From NCBI GenBank assembly GCA_964404605.1, contig CAYOKT010000034.1:1-30692 (forward strand): a stretch of 30,692 nt of DNA, given 5' to 3'. The position numbers and the translations under genes were made by a program. Below, in pieces: positions 1-7,209 of this stretch (position 1 is the first letter of the stretch; each line of letters opens with the position of its first letter). A model generated the notes under the pieces. It made no database searches, had not been told where the DNA came from, and was given only the letters and a program-made list of their open reading frames with translations. The stretch comes from CAYOKT01 sp964404605. Its GTDB lineage: Bacteria > Electryoneota > Electryoneia > Electryoneales > Electryoneaceae.

Positions 1-31
1 GGCGGACTACGGCGTGGCGGAGAGGCGCAGC

Positions 32-68
32 CCGATAGGAAACCCGGGACTGAAGTCCCGGGCCACCC
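32..68 (+). repeat. Dispersed palindromic repeat, copy A
   Basis: A perfect inverted repeat, CCCGGGACT (43-51), GA, AGTCCCGGG (54-62), is followed by GGCCACCC and preceded by a CCGATAGGAAA flank. Nearly the same element recurs at 23144-23163 and 23405-23424. There the third base pair of the stem has changed from C-G to T-A on both arms, so pairing is kept. The flank is also partly shared (TAnGAAAC, then the palindrome, then GGCCACCC). This resembles a REP-like or miniature mobile palindrome. No associated transposase is visible in the window. Confidence 0.75.
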
Positions 69-159
69 CTAAAGGGTCAGGACCGGGCCACCCCCCCTGC
101 CTTGCCGGGTCACCCGCCGGGGGCCGGGCCACCCATCTCTCATGTGAATGGAGTGGGAA

Positions 160-204
160 GGGCACGGCACGCCGCGCCCCTACGAAACACATCCCGGGCC
201 ACCC
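160..204 (+). repeat. Second palindrome plus degenerate repeat copy
   Basis: GGGCACGGC (160-168), AC, GCCGCGCCC (171-179) forms a nine-pair stem with one A/C mismatch. It is followed by CCTACGAAAC and then CCCGGGCCACCC (193-204), which resembles the flanks of copy A with the palindrome core lost. The motif GGGYCACCC occurs five times in the first 204 bases (60-68, 85-93, 107-115, 126-134, 196-204). The whole left end therefore looks like a nest of decayed repeat units. I see no gene in 1-237. Confidence 0.5.
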
Positions 205-237
205 TGTCGTCGGACGTCCAGCGGAGCGAGGGACCGT

Positions 238-735
238 TCAGGCGCTTCCGCCCGGTTCCTCTTCGGTGCTCGGGGTCGCCGGCGCTTCGGCTTCCGGAGC
301 GGGTTTCGGTTCCTCGGGTGCCGCGAGGGGCTGGGGTGGAGGCGCCGGCCTGCGGAGGGTGTTCTCCGCCTGGTCCATTTCCGTTTTCTTCACCCCGACG
401 AAGCGGGAGGCGAACAGGGCGAGCCCGATGAACAGGCTGATAAAGCCGAATGAGAGCGCCACCTCGTCTCCCTCTCCAAACACGACCATCATCAGCAGGG
501 CGAGCCCGAAGCCGATGAAGACGAACGGCCAGGCGAAGGGGTAGTTCGGTTTCGGCCGTGTGGGCATCGCCGGGATCGGGTACCCCTTGTCAATGGCCTT
601 CATCCTCTCCTCGTGGTCCAGTTTCTTCGCCCGGTAGCTCCTCTCAATTCCGAACAGCACGATTGCGAGCCCGACCAGCATCGCGACAATCGGAATCAGC
701 AGGCTTACGAGGGCCGCTTGTCCGATAAAGTCCAT
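238..735 (-). CDS. DUF6249-like small membrane protein
   Basis: A 165-residue protein of unknown function. It has an N-terminal membrane helix (about residues 5-27) and a basic, charged stretch with the HEERMKAIDKG motif. Two further hydrophobic helices follow around residues 60-105, then a Pro/Ala/Glu-rich cytosolic or periplasmic tail of about 35 residues. The HEERM-x-AI-x-KG motif just after the first helix resembles the DUF6249 family, which I recall from memory and have not searched. I chose the ATG at 735 because GGGAGGAG lies just upstream. The frame stays open eight codons further, but without such a site. It is divergent from the ECF sigma factor, and an ECF-type promoter motif sits 43 bases upstream. 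It is therefore probably a member of that sigma factor's regulon. The function is unknown, perhaps envelope-related. Confidence 0.75.
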   Translation of the reverse strand: MDFIGQAALVSLLIPIVAMLVGLAIVLFGIERSYRAKKLDHEERMKAIDKGYPIPAMPTRPKPNYPFAWPFVFIGFGLALLMMVVFGEGDEVALSFGFISLFIGLALFASRFVGVKKTEMDQAENTLRRPAPPPQPLAAPEEPKPAPEAEAPATPSTEEEPGGSA

Positions 736-777
736 TTTCTCCTCCCAGCGGAAGTTCACCCTTCCTTCTGCCCGTTG

Positions 778-804
778 GACGGTTTGTTTCGAGAATCGGT
801 TACA
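778..804 (-). promoter_or_regulatory. Putative ECF sigma promoter for the DUF6249-like gene
   Basis: Read on the minus strand, TGTAACC (804-798) is followed by 16 bases and CGTC (781-778). ECF promoters typically pair an AAC-containing -35 with a CGTC-type -10 at about this spacing. The expected start of transcription would leave a leader of roughly 35 bases before the ATG at 735. The identical motif with identical spacing occurs on the plus strand in front of the sigma gene, which makes chance less likely. Confidence 0.6.
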
Positions 805-983
805 CCGCCTTCCGCCGCGGGACCGCAGGCGCCGGGGGGGGGAGGAGTACAGCGCGGGGCGGAATCGAGAGATCCGGCCGCCGGGTCGAGCGCTCTTCTT
901 TCAACCGTTCTACATTACGGCTCACTGCGTGTCGAAGCAGGTCCTGCCCGGAGGCGGCGTCCCGGTGGTCGCGCGGCTGGAGG

Positions 984-1010
984 TGTAACCCGGCGAAGTT
1001 TCGGGACGTC
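984..1010 (+). promoter_or_regulatory. Putative autoregulatory ECF sigma promoter
   Basis: TGTAACC (984-990), 16 bases, then CGTC (1007-1010) matches exactly the bipartite motif on the opposite strand at 778-804. It lies immediately in front of the ECF sigma gene, as expected for autoregulation. The -10 element ends only two bases before the ATG at 1013. A start site about seven bases further on would lie inside the annotated gene, so the true start codon may be further downstream. Confidence 0.55.
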
Positions 1011-1012
1011 CT

Positions 1013-1624
1013 ATGACCGGAGGGCAGAAGCGGGGAGGGGACGCGCTGACAGAGGAGGTGTGGATTCGCAAGGCGCAGGGGGGGGACGAAACCGCGTTCC
1101 GCCGGCTGGTCGAGCGGTATTCCCCCGTCGTCTGGACAGTGATCAACCGGATGGTCGGCGATGCGTCGGTCGCGGAGGACCTGTTCCAGGAGACGGTGAT
1201 CCGGTTCTGGCGGGGGCTCCCCTCCTTTCAGGGTGCGAGTAAGCTCTCCACATGGCTCTATCGCATTGCATACAGGGTCTGTCTCGATGGGATCGAAGCC
1301 TCGGGGCGGCACGGGCAGTGGGTCAGCCTGGATGAGCAGCTTGAGCCGCACGGCGAGTGGTTCACGGACGAGGATGCTTCCGGCGCCCGCCTGGAGAGCC
1401 GCCTCGCCGCGAAAGATGCCGTCCGCCGGGCACTGGACCGTCTCGACCCGGAGTGGAGAACGATGGTCATCCTGCACTACTGGCGTGGCTTGAGCATGGA
1501 AGAGATCGCCCAGATCGTCGATCGTCCCGCGAACACCGTGAAGGTTTACCTGCACCGGGCGCGGGCGCTGTTACGGCGGCACCTGGAGAGCGGCGGTTGG
1601 CCGGAAGGAGCCTCGAGTGGCTGA
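1013..1624 (+). CDS. ECF-type RNA polymerase sigma factor
   Basis: A 203-residue sigma-70 family protein of the extracytoplasmic function class. Region 2 covers about residues 17-90 and includes the AFRRLVERY and AEDLFQETVIRFWRG signatures of sigma-2. Region 4 covers about 140-195 and includes LSMEEIAQIVDRPANTVKVYLHRAR, the helix-turn-helix that reads the -35 element. Regions 1 and 3 are absent, as usual for this class. The ATG at 1013 has only a weak ribosome site and overlaps the putative promoter. A CTG at 1046, behind GGGGAGGGG, would give the more typical N-terminus MTEEVWIRKAQGGD. The gene overlaps the next one by eight bases, so the two are co-translated. It probably activates itself and the divergent membrane gene in response to an envelope signal relayed by its partner. 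The signal is unknown. Confidence 0.93.
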   Translation: MTGGQKRGGDALTEEVWIRKAQGGDETAFRRLVERYSPVVWTVINRMVGDASVAEDLFQETVIRFWRGLPSFQGASKLSTWLYRIAYRVCLDGIEASGRHGQWVSLDEQLEPHGEWFTDEDASGARLESRLAAKDAVRRALDRLDPEWRTMVILHYWRGLSMEEIAQIVDRPANTVKVYLHRARALLRRHLESGGWPEGASSG

Positions 1625-2093
1625 AACCCGTGACCAGCTGCTGGCCCTCGTTCCCGCCTACCGGCGGGGCGAGATCAGTCCGAGCCGCGCGGCGCGGATC
1701 GCTCGTCTCCTCGAGGAGGACCGCCTGTTCCACCTGGATGCGGAGCGCGAAATGCTGGTGGTCGAAGCCCTCGCCGAACTCGAAACCCTCCCGCTGCCGC
1801 GCGGGCTCCTCGAGCGTTCCGTGAAGCGTGCCGTCGGCCGCGCCGCCGTTCAGCGCTGGTTCAGCACCGACAACCTGCTCATCGCGCTGGGCGTCGGCAT
1901 CGGCTGCGGAGGAGCGGCGCACCTCCTGGCGGGCAGGATCAACATCATACCTACCTTCGGGCGGTGGCTGGGTGAACTGGCGGGGGTTGCGGCCGGGGGG
2001 TCGTTCGCCGATTTCCTCGGCGCCGTCGGCCTCCTGTCCCTCGGGATCCTCTCGGCGGCGGCGTGGTACGTGGTGCGCCTGTTCCGGTCCTGA
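1617..2093 (+). CDS. Putative membrane anti-sigma factor
   Basis: A 158-residue protein starting with GTG inside the sigma gene (eight-base overlap). This arrangement is typical of sigma/anti-sigma pairs. The first 80 residues are charged and helical, with a QLLALVPAYRRGEISPSRAARIARLLEED segment that resembles the N-terminal sigma-binding part of anti-sigma factors. Two hydrophobic segments follow (about 82-106 and 125-155), so the N-terminus is probably cytosolic. The usual zinc-binding His-x3-Cys-x2-Cys motif of ZAS-type anti-sigmas is missing; the only cysteine lies in a membrane helix. The assignment rests on position and architecture and not on a recognised domain. It could instead be a co-regulated membrane protein of other function. 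Confidence 0.6.
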   Translation: MAETRDQLLALVPAYRRGEISPSRAARIARLLEEDRLFHLDAEREMLVVEALAELETLPLPRGLLERSVKRAVGRAAVQRWFSTDNLLIALGVGIGCGGAAHLLAGRINIIPTFGRWLGELAGVAAGGSFADFLGAVGLLSLGILSAAAWYVVRLFRS

Positions 2094-2469
2094 GCCGAAC
2101 CCGGCGCCTTGCCGTGTCCCATCACGATGATTCGAGAGGCGGTCGGCGAGAGCAAGCCGCGGGTCTTTCGAGAGCGCTCGCGAGACGAGAAGCAAAAGAC
2201 CATTCCGGGTGGAAACCCCTTTTATTATCGCTTTCCTTCATGTAGATTCCGTCTCAAACTTGGAACTCCCCGTGATTGGCACCGGTGCAAAAGAGGGGTG
2301 GCGAGAGGTCGGGGCTCGCGGCTCTTTGGCATCGACGGGAAGTAGGTTGTATCTTGTCCGTGTTTGACACTTGCGGAACATCGTTCCGGCGACACGTGTG
2401 GGGTCATTTCGCAGGCGGTCCGGCGGAAGGTCCCGGAGAGCTGACAGTCTTTGTTAGGAGGTGCTTGGG
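2094..2469. other. 376-base intergenic region before the pilus cluster
   Basis: No convincing gene is seen. The left part holds an inverted repeat, GGTCTTT (2162-2168) and AAAGACC (2195-2201), around a GAGCGCTC palindrome. A small hairpin, GGGT-GGAA-ACCC (2207-2218), runs into CTTTTATT and could be a weak terminator for the sigma operon. The right part holds CGGAAC-ATC-GTTCCG (2374-2388), a six-base inverted repeat that might be an operator, and the ribosome site of the pilin gene at 2456-2461. Confidence 0.4.
2326..2355 (+). promoter_or_regulatory. Weak candidate promoter for the pilus cluster
   Basis: TTGGCA (2326-2331) and TATCTT (2350-2355) are separated by 18 bases. This is the best sigma-70-like pair I found upstream of the pilin gene. 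It would give a leader of about 108 bases that includes the CGGAAC-ATC-GTTCCG inverted repeat. The match is only moderate, and other sigma factors may read this region. Confidence 0.3.
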
Positions 2470-2892
2470 ATGCATCGTGTACTGAAAAGGCGGCGTAGAG
2501 GGTTCACTTTGATCGAGATTCTAGTGGTGGTGGTGATTATCGCCATCCTGGCCGCGATCTCGGTGCCGATCTATATCCAGTATGTGCGTGGGGCTCGTGC
2601 CGCGGATGCCCAGTCGCAGATCGGAGCGATTTACAACGCTGCGAAAATGTTCCGGCAAGATCAGGATCGGTGGCCGACCGACGTCGATGAGATGGAGCAA
2701 TTGGGCTACCTTTCCATCGACGAGTCGGTGCGCCGGCAGTGGACCTTCTCGACAGAATTCCCCGAACGCATTGTCGCGACCTCGACCGATGAGATGTCCG
2801 GTGGTGCCGGCCAGGAGGTGGTGTACGACATTCTCAACGGGATGTTCTACGGATACGGTCTGCCGAATGAAGGCGAAGCCGTCACCCCGTAG
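2470..2892 (+). CDS. Type IV major pilin / GspG-like pseudopilin
   Basis: A 140-residue prepilin. It has a short basic leader (MHRVLKRRRRG) and then FTLIEILVVVVIIAILAAI, the canonical prepilin peptidase site. Cleavage is expected after Gly11, with Phe at +1 and Glu at +5, followed by the hydrophobic assembly helix. The globular part is short, with a segment (RWPTDVDEMEQLGYL) like that of GspG-type pilins. The ATG at 2470 is preferred to the GTG at 2461 because AGGAGG lies at 2456-2461, eight bases before it. It is the first gene of the cluster and the most orthodox of the pilin-like proteins here, so it is the likely main fibre subunit. Whether the fibre is a true pilus or a secretion pseudopilus cannot be told from the subunit alone. 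The pilT next door favours a retractile pilus. Confidence 0.9.
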   Translation: MHRVLKRRRRGFTLIEILVVVVIIAILAAISVPIYIQYVRGARAADAQSQIGAIYNAAKMFRQDQDRWPTDVDEMEQLGYLSIDESVRRQWTFSTEFPERIVATSTDEMSGGAGQEVVYDILNGMFYGYGLPNEGEAVTP

Positions 2893-2989
2893 CACGCCGG
2901 CCTGCGCCGCACCGGACGGGCTGGTTCGGCGCTACTGGCGGTTGGGGTGAACGGCGTTCATTGACGGTTGATGAGTACGGGAGGCCTTC

Positions 2990-4042
2990 GTGAATATCCC
3001 CGATCTTCTTCGGTTTGCGGTGGAGCACGGCGCTTCGGACCTGCACCTCTCTTCGGGTTCGGTGCCGATGATCCGCATCGACGGCAGTCTGGTCAAGCTG
3101 GACCTGCCGCGGTCGCAGGATGCTGATCTGCGCGAAGCTCTCTTCCAGATGCTCACCGAGGAGCAACGGGAGCGCTTCAGGGAGCTCAAGGAAATCGACT
3201 TGAGCCAGAAGCTCGAGGGGCTGGCCCGCTTCCGTGTGAACGTCTTCGAGCAAATCCAGGGTATCGGTGTGGTCTTCCGGACGATCCCGGAAGAGATCCG
3301 GTCCTTCGAGGAGCTCGGCCTGCCGGAGGTGATGCGCGAACTCTCGATGCAGGACCGCGGCCTGATCCTGCTCACGGGACCCACCGGCTCCGGCAAGAGC
3401 ACCAGCCTCGCGACGATGATCGACTGGATCAACGACCACAAGCAACTCCACATCATTACGATTGAGGATCCGGTCGAATTCTTCCATACCTCGAAAAATT
3501 GCATGATCAACCAGCGCGAGTTGGGCGCCACCACCCACTCGTTCGCCGCGGCGTTGCGCTCCGCGTTGCGTGAAGACCCGGATGTGATCCTCGTCGGTGA
3601 GATGCGCGACCTGGAGACGATCTCCCTGGCGCTGACCGCCGCCGAGACGGGTCACCTGGTCCTCGCGACGCTGCACACCAGCTCCGCGGCGAAAACCATT
3701 GACCGGATCATCGACATCTTCCCCGCATCACAGAAGACGCAGGTTCGTTCGATGCTGGCCGAATCCCTCGAGGCGGTGATCTCGCAGAAGCTGCTGCCTC
3801 GCAAGGATGGGGGTCGGACGGTCGCGACCGAAGTGATGATCGCGAACACAGCAGTACGCAACCTGATCCGGGAGGACAAGATTTACCAGATCCCCTCGGT
3901 GATGCAGTCCGGCGGCAAGGAGGGAATGCACCTCCTCGACCAGGATCTGCAGCGGCTTCTGCACCAGGGTTTGATCGACAGGGAAACCGCGGCCTACGTG
4001 GCCGAGAACCCCAAGCTCTTCGAGGTGGACCTGTCGGGCTGA
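2990..4042 (+). CDS. pilT: PilT, pilus retraction ATPase
   Basis: A 350-residue hexameric secretion-type ATPase, the usual PilT length. Visible motifs are Walker A GPTGSGKS (130-137), an Asp box IEDPVEF (158-164), Walker B VILVGEMRD with Glu204 (199-207), and a His box GHLVLATLHT (221-230). AVRNLIRE (288-295) corresponds to the AIRNLIRE motif specific to PilT-type retraction ATPases. There is no zinc-binding tetracysteine, unlike PilB. It starts at GTG 2990 with GGGAGG just upstream. It acts at the inner membrane with PilC to depolymerise the fibre. It lies 97 bases after the pilin gene and 27 bases before a minor pilin-like gene. Its placement at the head of the cluster, far from pilB and pilC, is a little unusual. 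Confidence 0.96.
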   Translation: MNIPDLLRFAVEHGASDLHLSSGSVPMIRIDGSLVKLDLPRSQDADLREALFQMLTEEQRERFRELKEIDLSQKLEGLARFRVNVFEQIQGIGVVFRTIPEEIRSFEELGLPEVMRELSMQDRGLILLTGPTGSGKSTSLATMIDWINDHKQLHIITIEDPVEFFHTSKNCMINQRELGATTHSFAAALRSALREDPDVILVGEMRDLETISLALTAAETGHLVLATLHTSSAAKTIDRIIDIFPASQKTQVRSMLAESLEAVISQKLLPRKDGGRTVATEVMIANTAVRNLIREDKIYQIPSVMQSGGKEGMHLLDQDLQRLLHQGLIDRETAAYVAENPKLFEVDLSG

Positions 4043-4069
4043 CCATGCACGGTTCGTGGAGGGTGGCCC

Positions 4070-4576
4070 ATGGGTGTGGGAAAGAGATTGCACCGGGGAG
4101 GAATAAGCCGGCGGTTGCGCCGCCGGCGCGGCGGGCTTTCGTTTATCGAGCTCGCCACCGCACTGCTGATTATCGCCGTTGCGAGCCTTGGCACGGTTAA
4201 ATCTTTCTATATCGCCCACGATGAGTTGTCGCGGGCGAAGCGGCGGTTCCGGGCGAACCAGTTTCTCAAGCAGGAACTCGAGTTCTGGGTCGCTCGGCTT
4301 CACAAGGGTAACCTCTCACCGCAAGAGTATAACCTGCCAAGCCGTGAACGGTCCGTGGTGATCGATTATCGTGGACCCGGCCCCCGTGATAACATCGTCG
4401 GACATGTCCGAATGGTGCGGATCACGCCCTACGATGACTTCGACACCGCGGAGGATCCCGATTACTGGATTGTCCGGGTGGCCATCCGCTATGACGAACC
4501 TCGATACGTGGATGGCCAGAAGGAGGAGTACCAGGTTGTCTACAAGCTGGACGGGGCGATTGTCAAGGCCGGGTAG
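4070..4576 (+). CDS. Minor pilin-like protein (class III signal)
   Basis: A 168-residue protein. It has a 22-residue, very basic leader (SRRLRRRRGG) followed by LSFIELATALLIIAVASLG. This is a prepilin peptidase site with Gly22 before the cut and Glu at +5, then the hydrophobic helix. The C-terminal part contains a predicted beta-rich segment (YWIVRVAIRYDEPRYVDG) like minor pilins of the PilV/GspI type. The start ATG has GGAGGG at a proper distance. It lies 27 bases after pilT and 33 bases before another pilin-like gene, so it is probably co-transcribed. Minor pilins prime assembly at the tip of the fibre. The exact subtype is not certain. Confidence 0.82.
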   Translation: MGVGKRLHRGGISRRLRRRRGGLSFIELATALLIIAVASLGTVKSFYIAHDELSRAKRRFRANQFLKQELEFWVARLHKGNLSPQEYNLPSRERSVVIDYRGPGPRDNIVGHVRMVRITPYDDFDTAEDPDYWIVRVAIRYDEPRYVDGQKEEYQVVYKLDGAIVKAG

Positions 4577-4609
4577 GACAGCGCCCGCGGGAACGACTGG
4601 CCGGATGTG

Positions 4610-5326
4610 ATGAGCGGGAAAAAGGGCAGAAAGTGGCGGGAAAACCTCATGCGGCGGCTGCGGCGGGGTCGCGGACGGACGCTGCTGCATCGCGGACGGC
4701 CGGGGCTCACCCTGCTGGAGGCGCTGGTCACGCTGCTCATCGCCTCCACCATGGTCCTCGGGCTCGCGGTTCTCGTCGTCGAGTTCCGCAACCAGTGGGT
4801 GATCGAGTGGGAGCTGCGCGATGCCGAGGAGTTCGGCCTCGCGTACGTGAACAACTTCCAACGGCATGTACACAACGGGCGCAATGTTGAGATCATTCGG
4901 TGGACCCCCCCCAGCGAGCTTCATGTGGACTACCCGATTCCGGGCGATGCGCTTGGGAGGACCGAATCGTACCAGTACGAGTACAACCATCGCACCGGCT
5001 TTCCCACGATCCGGGTCAACGGGCGGCGGGTCGACATCGACCCCTCGTTCCCACCGAAGGGGGACGGGCGCGACCGGTTCTACGTTCCCCCCTCCTCCTT
5101 CGTGATCAGGCCGTGGAATGACAGCCGTGACGATCAAGTGAAGAGCATTAGGGACTGGATGTTTGAAATCCAATTCTCGATTGTCTATACTCGAGAACCG
5201 ACGTTCTCTTTCTTCGGCCAGCAGCCGTTTACGAGAGTGCTGAACTTCACCTCCGCCGGCTACGAGGTGAACGCGAACTGGGTGGTCGGCGGCGACGACC
5301 CGTTGGGAGAAAGCACGGGGCCGTGA
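4610..5326 (+). CDS. Minor pilin-like protein (PilW/GspJ-like)
   Basis: A protein of about 238 residues. Its strongly basic leader ends in RGRPG, followed by LTLLEALVTLLIASTMVLGLAVLV, a prepilin peptidase site with Glu at +5 and an assembly helix. The mature part is about 205 residues, larger than the previous pilin-like protein and similar in size to PilW or GspJ subunits. The start is uncertain. GTG 4607, ATG 4610 and ATG 4649 are all in frame, none has a strong ribosome site, and all keep the cleavage site. It follows the other minor pilin-like gene by 33 bases. It is probably part of the tip or priming complex. No further domain is recognised. Confidence 0.8.
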   Translation: MSGKKGRKWRENLMRRLRRGRGRTLLHRGRPGLTLLEALVTLLIASTMVLGLAVLVVEFRNQWVIEWELRDAEEFGLAYVNNFQRHVHNGRNVEIIRWTPPSELHVDYPIPGDALGRTESYQYEYNHRTGFPTIRVNGRRVDIDPSFPPKGDGRDRFYVPPSSFVIRPWNDSRDDQVKSIRDWMFEIQFSIVYTREPTFSFFGQQPFTRVLNFTSAGYEVNANWVVGGDDPLGESTGP

Positions 5327-5480
5327 AGGCGTGGCCCCCGATACGATAGACAGTGAGTTTGACGGACATTATAGAGAACATGAACCCTTCCGGTGGGACA
5401 CCGGACTCGCACCATCCGGCGAGACACCCTGCACCCGAAACGAGCGTGAAGTGCCACCAGACGCTCACGGGAGAACGAGC

Positions 5481-6974
5481 ATGAAGCTCGCATTGCAGCG
5501 CCGCCGTCGCGGCAGCCTGCTGGTCAACACGATGATTCTGCTTTTCCTGCTCATCCTGACCGGCTTCGCGTTCATGCGTTGGGCGGCGGACGAAGTGTAT
5601 CAGGCGGATTTCGACCTTGCGCGCACCCAGGCGTATTACATCGCCATGCAGGGTGCACTCCAGCAGGGGATGGTCTATCTCAGGTCGCGCAGCGTCGAGG
5701 AGTTGCCGCCCCATGAAGTCCCCTTCCGGCCGGGGTCGAACGAGGTGTACGGCGACTACGTGGGGCGCGTGGTGAGCGGCAACATCAAACCGGTGATCGA
5801 CTATGATGAGACGGTGAGCGAGTTCGAGCAGCGGCGGGAGTACACCATCACCTCCACCGGCCAGGTGAACTTCTTCGACGGCACCTCGGGCCGAACCGTC
5901 CCGGTCCGGCGCTCCGTCCAGATGCGCGTCCGGCTCCGCTCCTACGCCAACTACATGTACCTGACCAACTACGAGACCACGCGCTTCGGGGAGGTGATCT
6001 GGTTCTGGACCCCGGATACGCTGTACGGCCGGGTGCACTCGAACGAGCAGATCGCGATCAAGATGTCGCCCCGTTTCCTCGGTCCGGTATCGACCACGGC
6101 GGACGACTTCCTCCACGGGTCCGGTTACAACCCCTATTTCGCCTTTGAACCGCAGTTCAACGTTCCTCCGGTGCATTTCCCGGAGACGCTTTCCGAGCTG
6201 CGGAACGCCGCGGGGGCCTACGGCCACTACCTCGACAACAACGGCGGCCTGCTCCAGACCCGCATCATCGCGGAGAACGGCGGCTGGCGGTACATGCAGT
6301 GGGCTGTCGGCGCGCCCTTCGACTCGACCGCGCTGGTCAGCGAGGGGAACATCGCCTACGGCAACAACGTCGTCATCTTCATCGAAGGCCGCGCGGAAGT
6401 CGCCGGGGACTGGGTCACGGGGCGCTCCTCCATCGGCACCGAGGGCAACATGTTCCTCATCGACAACATCAAGTACGCCGATGTCAACCTGACGACCGAT
6501 CCCCAGATCCCGGAAGGGTCGGGGAACATGCTCGGCCTGATCAGCGAGAGCAACATCATCGTCGCGAACACCACGCCCAACGGCCGGGGGAACGGGCGAA
6601 CGTACGCCACGGGCTACGGTGACCACAGCCGGCAGCACATCGTCATCACCGCCGCGCTGGTCGCGCTGGGGGAATCCTTCACCTTCGAGAACCAGAACGA
6701 CACCTGGGATGCGTATGTCTTCTGCGACCCCGCGGGTGAGCATCCCGGCGAATCGGACGAGCGGGGGACGATTTTCCTCCGCGGAGCGGTCGCCCAGTAC
6801 CGCCGCGGGTATGTCCACCGCGGGGTGAACAACTGCGGCGGAACCGGGTACGCGAAGGATTACTCCTATGATTTCCGCCTCCAGACCAACCCGCCGCCGA
6901 TCTACCTGACGGCGCGGGATGACCGGGGCAATGGGTTGTTCGACATCTTGTCCGTGCAGGAGTTGGACCCGTAG
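5481..6974 (+). CDS. PilX-like N-terminus fused to DUF4900-like domain
   Basis: A 497-residue protein. The first 65 residues (RRRRGSLLVNTMILLFLLILTGFAFM, then a helix with AYYIAMQGALQQGM) look like the PilX-type minor pilin N-terminus. It lacks the standard Glu at +5, as PilX relatives often do. The remainder is a large domain with YMYLTNYETTRFGEVIWFW and TLYGRVHSN (157-188), which resembles DUF4900 as I remember it. Long Gly/Asn-rich beta-strand-like repeats follow. The ATG at 5481 is chosen because GGGAG lies eight bases before it. An in-frame GTG 50 codons upstream gives no sensible leader. The gene lies between the minor pilin-like genes and pilM. It probably acts as a large pilus-tip or adhesin-like subunit. 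The role is inferred from position and N-terminus. Confidence 0.72.
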   Translation: MKLALQRRRRGSLLVNTMILLFLLILTGFAFMRWAADEVYQADFDLARTQAYYIAMQGALQQGMVYLRSRSVEELPPHEVPFRPGSNEVYGDYVGRVVSGNIKPVIDYDETVSEFEQRREYTITSTGQVNFFDGTSGRTVPVRRSVQMRVRLRSYANYMYLTNYETTRFGEVIWFWTPDTLYGRVHSNEQIAIKMSPRFLGPVSTTADDFLHGSGYNPYFAFEPQFNVPPVHFPETLSELRNAAGAYGHYLDNNGGLLQTRIIAENGGWRYMQWAVGAPFDSTALVSEGNIAYGNNVVIFIEGRAEVAGDWVTGRSSIGTEGNMFLIDNIKYADVNLTTDPQIPEGSGNMLGLISESNIIVANTTPNGRGNGRTYATGYGDHSRQHIVITAALVALGESFTFENQNDTWDAYVFCDPAGEHPGESDERGTIFLRGAVAQYRRGYVHRGVNNCGGTGYAKDYSYDFRLQTNPPPIYLTARDDRGNGLFDILSVQELDP

Positions 6975-7209
6975 TCGAGAACCGGGGAGGACGGCGCGGG
7001 GCCGCGCGGCGGCCCCAAGCAGGTCATACAAGTGGAAGATGAGCGGGTAGGTCGGCCGTATGGCCGGCGAATTGACGGGTGAACTTAGACGTGGTTACTT
7101 GACCGTTCCGGATCCGCCCGCGAGGGTGGGCGGGACCGACTCCAAGCGGGGAGGTTCCGTCCGGGGCTGACGGGTGATGATCCGGAATTTCTTTAGTGGA
7201 GTGGGGAGC
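6975..7209. other. 235-base gap with several hairpins before pilM
   Basis: No gene is seen. Three inverted repeats follow one another: GGGGCCG-CGCGG-CGGCCCC (6998-7016), CGGCC-GTAT-GGCCG (7053-7066) and CCGCCC-GCGAGGGT-GGGCGG (7114-7133 with flank). None is followed by a T-tract, so they are not clear terminators. They could attenuate or stabilise the transcript between the minor pilin-like genes and the pilMNOPQ block. No convincing promoter was found. Confidence 0.4.

Noticed and set aside
2276..2290. TGGCAC followed by TGC, like a sigma-54 promoter
   Set aside because: The distance between the GG and GC elements is seven bases, not ten, so it does not fit the sigma-54 spacing.
2375..2387. 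GGAAC-ATC-GTTCC as an SOS (LexA) box
   Set aside because: The Gram-positive-type LexA site needs four bases between GAAC and GTTC; here there are three. No SOS gene lies nearby.
2364..2392. TTGACA as a -35 box upstream of the pilin gene
   Set aside because: The position 17 bases downstream is GC-rich and has no -10-like sequence.
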